From positions 1 to 8,375 of the forward strand of contig DSAJ01000076.1 of the NCBI GenBank assembly GCA_011372835.1: 8,375 bases of DNA, in the 5' to 3' direction. This stretch comes from Methanomicrobia archaeon (lineage in GTDB: Archaea > Methanobacteriota_B > Thermococci > Methanofastidiosales > NM3). Below, in pieces: positions 6,471 to 8,375 of the stretch. Made by a program: the position numbers and the translations under genes. The notes beneath the pieces were generated by a model. The model saw nothing but the letters and a program-made list of their open reading frames with translations, had not been told where the DNA came from and did no database searches. Each line of letters opens with the position of its first letter. Positions within the stretch are counted from its first letter, which is position 1.

Positions 6471-7295
6471 ATGGCAGGAGAACGAATACTCATAGTCGAT
6501 GATACACCCGACAACATCAAGCTGCTTAGAGCGTTTCTCGGCCACGGGGATTATGACATCATCACGGCCGCCGACGGCGAAGAGGCGCTTGAGAAGGCGT
6601 TCACCGAAGCACCCGACCTCGTGCTGCTCGATCTCATGCTTCCCAAGAAAAGCGGTCTTGACGTGCTCAAGGAGATCAAGGAACGAGACCCCGACATGCC
6701 CGTCATCGTGCTCACTGCCTACGGGAGCGAGGAGACAGCCGTCCAGACGATGCGCGGCGGAGCCGAGGACTACCTCATCAACAAGCCGCTTCGCAAGGAC
6801 GACGTCCTCAACGCCATCACCAAGACACTCAGCAGGCAAGACCGGCCTGACAACAATTACAGCAGCTCGCGGGCATACGAGCTCCTCACCGAGTTCGAGC
6901 GCGACCTTAACAACTTCATCAAGTCCACCCTTGAATCGCATTACGGCGACGACTGGTGGGAAAAGGGAGTGCCGCCCTATGTCCGCACGAAATGCGAACA
7001 GCGCAGGACGAACGCACAGCTGCGTAAGAAAGTACTCATGCCCCTGCTCTACTATTCTGACTTCTCATTCTACGTTCCTATCATCCTCTACAAGGACGAG
7101 CAGCGCGGCATAGACAACTGGAGGAACGTGTTCGAACGTTTCTTCGTCAACATCGGATGGATCAAAGCGCGCCTCATCGAGCTCAACCACATCCGGAACG
7201 ACGTGGCCCACACGAAACCCATAAGCGAGCTCCAGTTCAGGAAGCTCGAGCTGTTCATCAAGGAGATACGGGAATACATGGGTGAATCCGGATGA
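6471..7295 (+). CDS. Response regulator with C-terminal HEPN (Swt1-like) domain
   Basis: A 274-residue cytoplasmic protein. Residues 4-120 are a complete receiver domain: acidic pocket D10/D11, phospho-acceptor D54 (VLLDLMLP), T82 and K105 (NKP). After a linker (121-134), residues 135-270 form an all-helical domain with a conserved-looking DDWWEKGVP segment (160-168), an aromatic-rich middle (YYSDFSFYVPII) and, near the end, LNHIRNDVAH (residues 238-247). R242-NDVA-H247 is the R-x4-H motif that forms the active site of HEPN ribonucleases. Layout and motif resemble the Swt1-type HEPN domain. There is no helix-turn-helix, winged helix, cyclase or phosphatase module, so it is unlikely to bind promoters. 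The likely role is a phosphorylation-controlled RNA-binding or RNA-cutting effector; the REC domain is certain, the HEPN call strong, and nuclease activity inferred. It follows the kinase with no gap and overlaps the next gene by four bases (ATGA). Confidence 0.92.
   Translation: MAGERILIVDDTPDNIKLLRAFLGHGDYDIITAADGEEALEKAFTEAPDLVLLDLMLPKKSGLDVLKEIKERDPDMPVIVLTAYGSEETAVQTMRGGAEDYLINKPLRKDDVLNAITKTLSRQDRPDNNYSSSRAYELLTEFERDLNNFIKSTLESHYGDDWWEKGVPPYVRTKCEQRRTNAQLRKKVLMPLLYYSDFSFYVPIILYKDEQRGIDNWRNVFERFFVNIGWIKARLIELNHIRNDVAHTKPISELQFRKLELFIKEIREYMGESG
7281..7285 (+). promoter_or_regulatory. Shine-Dalgarno site for the AK6-type kinase gene
   Basis: GGTGA sits 6 bases before the ATG at 7292, inside the end of the REC-HEPN gene. 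Together with the ATGA stop/start overlap it indicates translational coupling. Confidence 0.6.
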
Positions 7296-7834
7296 AGCTC
7301 TGCGTGAGCGGGACACCGGGCACAGGAAAGACCACGATCGCATGCCACCTGGCCGCGCGCTTCGGGGTGCCGCATATCGACGTTTCGTCGATGGCGCGCG
7401 AGAAGGGGTGGATCATCGAGGACGATGAAGAGCGTGAGACCTCCGTCATCGACATCGAAGCGGCGCAGGGCCACATCGACGACATGGCCGAGGGCATTGT
7501 TGACGCCCATTACGCCGAGTTGTTCGAAGGCAGCCCCCTCCTTCTGATACGCTGCCCGCCCCGGCTGCTCCATCAGCGCCTCCTCGAGCGAGGATACTCC
7601 ATGGAAAAGATACGTGAGAACATCATGGCGGAGATGGTCGACTCCTGCCTCATCGCCGCGATGGAGGAGAAGGGCAGGGAGTCAACGTTCGAGGTGGAAA
7701 ACATCGAGCTCGAAAGCGCCCAGCGACGCGCAGAGGACATCGCGTCCGACCCCGCGCCAAGGCAGAGCGTTGCCCATCAGACCACCGTCCACTACCTCAC
7801 TGAGGAGAATCTCTCTTTTTATCAAACACTCTGA
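7292..7834 (+). CDS. AK6/Fap7-type nucleoside monophosphate kinase
   Basis: A 180-residue P-loop kinase of the archaeal 'putative adenylate kinase' (AK6) family. The P-loop is GTPGTGKT (7-14), with the family's HIDVSS segment (28-33) after the first helix. VDAHY (70-74) corresponds to the conserved (D/E)xH stretch, and LIRCPP (85-90) is the strand that precedes the LID helices. RLLERGYSMEKIRENIMAEMVD (96-117) is the characteristic AK6 LID region. Full family length. Known relatives phosphorylate AMP or hydrolyse ATP, and the eukaryotic member Fap7/hCINAP binds ribosomal protein uS11 and helps mature the small ribosomal subunit; archaeal members are thought to act similarly. It is the last gene of the histidine kinase / REC-HEPN operon and starts in the ATGA overlap. 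Its final 12 codons, including the stop, lie over the 3' end of the opposing transporter gene. Confidence 0.92.
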   Translation: MKLCVSGTPGTGKTTIACHLAARFGVPHIDVSSMAREKGWIIEDDEERETSVIDIEAAQGHIDDMAEGIVDAHYAELFEGSPLLLIRCPPRLLHQRLLERGYSMEKIRENIMAEMVDSCLIAAMEEKGRESTFEVENIELESAQRRAEDIASDPAPRQSVAHQTTVHYLTEENLSFYQTL

Positions 7835-8375
7835 GCCTCTTGACCGTGTAGATGAAAGGCGTGTCCAGCAATGCGATGACGAGCTTGACGGCATACTGTC
7901 CAAGTATCATCGGGATGAGGGGAAAGAGCCCGTAGAACGCGATTGAGATGAAAAGCACCGTATCGATCGCCTGGGAGACCACCGTCGAAGCGTTGTTGCG
8001 CAACCAGAGGTGGCGGGGAAAGCGGCGTTTCCACCATGCATAGCTCTTCACGTCGTGGTGCTGCGATGCGAGGTAGGCGGCAAGCGAGGCGAGGACGATG
8101 CGCGGCGTGTTGCCAAGAACGCTCTCGAACGCCGCCTGGTCCGACCAGAACGGGGCCGATTCCCAGGAGATCGCTATGGCGACGCTGAGGGCGAGGGCGA
8201 TGCTTGCAAGGAATCCCGTCCACACCGCTGTGCGCGCCTCCCTCTCACCATAAAACTCGCTTAGCATGTCGGTGAGCAGGAAGCTCGATGAGTATGCTAT
8301 TACTGCGGCAGGGACCGCCTGGCCGGCAAACATCACGATCTTGGATGCGAGCACGTTCGCTATCACCACAAGGGC
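7797..8375 (-). CDS. yhhQ: Queuosine/archaeosine precursor transporter, YhhQ (VUT) family, 5' end outside the window
   Basis: An integral membrane protein; 192 residues are visible and the frame is open through the window edge. In-frame GTG codons at 8369 and 8366 exist, but homology-like sequence (ALVVIANVLASKIV) continues to the edge, so the true start is beyond it. Family motifs are all present in order: FLLTDMLSEFYG, a following membrane helix, ASLAAYLASQHHDVKSY with a basic WWKRR loop, LRNNASTVVSQAIDTVLF, and GQYAVKLVIALLDTPFIY near the C-terminus. About five hydrophobic segments are visible of the usual six or so. Bacterial YhhQ imports 7-deazaguanine precursors (preQ0/preQ1) for queuosine. 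In an archaeon the natural use would be supplying preQ0 for archaeosine in tRNA, which is inference. Transcribed toward the AK6 gene and overlapping its 3' end by 38 bases. Confidence 0.93.
   Translation of the reverse strand, partial: ALVVIANVLASKIVMFAGQAVPAAVIAYSSSFLLTDMLSEFYGEREARTAVWTGFLASIALALSVAIAISWESAPFWSDQAAFESVLGNTPRIVLASLAAYLASQHHDVKSYAWWKRRFPRHLWLRNNASTVVSQAIDTVLFISIAFYGLFPLIPMILGQYAVKLVIALLDTPFIYTVKRLRVFDKKRDSPQ

Noticed and set aside
6441..6941. Minus-strand open frame across the kinase/regulator junction
   Set aside because: Shadow of the receiver domain coding region, with no motifs and no promoter.
7811..7820. T-rich tract as a terminator for the AK6 operon
   Set aside because: Only five consecutive T residues, lying inside two overlapping coding regions. 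Too weak to call.

Overview
This window looks like a chromosomal piece of an archaeon, most likely a euryarchaeon; I cannot name a lineage from the sequence. The evidence is an archaeal Lhr-type SF2 helicase, a nucleoside monophosphate kinase of the archaeal/eukaryotic AK6 (Fap7) type, AT-rich TATA-like boxes about 25-30 bases upstream of several starts, start codons without a Shine-Dalgarno site on first genes of transcripts, and GGTGA/GGAGG sites on internal genes. The bacterial-style histidine kinase fits the many two-component systems of mesophilic euryarchaea. Seven genes fill almost the whole window. I see no RNA gene, CRISPR array, insertion sequence or attachment site.

Layout. (1) 8-2812, minus: Lhr-family helicase with a Cys4 zinc-ribbon-like motif near the C-terminus. 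(2) 2813-2942: divergent promoter region. (3) 2943-3989, plus: exported protein with a helical region, three calcium-binding-type DxDxDG loops and a C-terminal membrane anchor. (4) 3990-4403, minus: small DUF6884-like protein. Its stop codon touches the stop of gene 3 with no base between them. (5) 4404-4478: short AT-rich divergent promoter region. (6) 4479-7834, plus: a tight three-gene operon of a membrane histidine kinase with an extracytoplasmic sensor, a response regulator with a HEPN-type C-terminal domain, and an AK6-type kinase. (7) 7797-8375, minus: queuosine-precursor transporter of the YhhQ family, cut by the window edge and overlapping the AK6 gene tail-to-tail by 38 bases.

The most interesting point is the three-gene operon. 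The response regulator has an intact receiver domain, but its output half is neither DNA-binding nor a known enzyme output. It resembles the Swt1-type HEPN domain and carries the RNDVAH form of the R-x4-H motif typical of HEPN ribonucleases. Together with the translationally coupled AK6 gene, whose relatives act in small-subunit ribosome maturation, this suggests a two-component pathway acting on RNA or ribosomes rather than promoters. That functional reading is inference; the domain architecture and gene order are read directly from the sequence.
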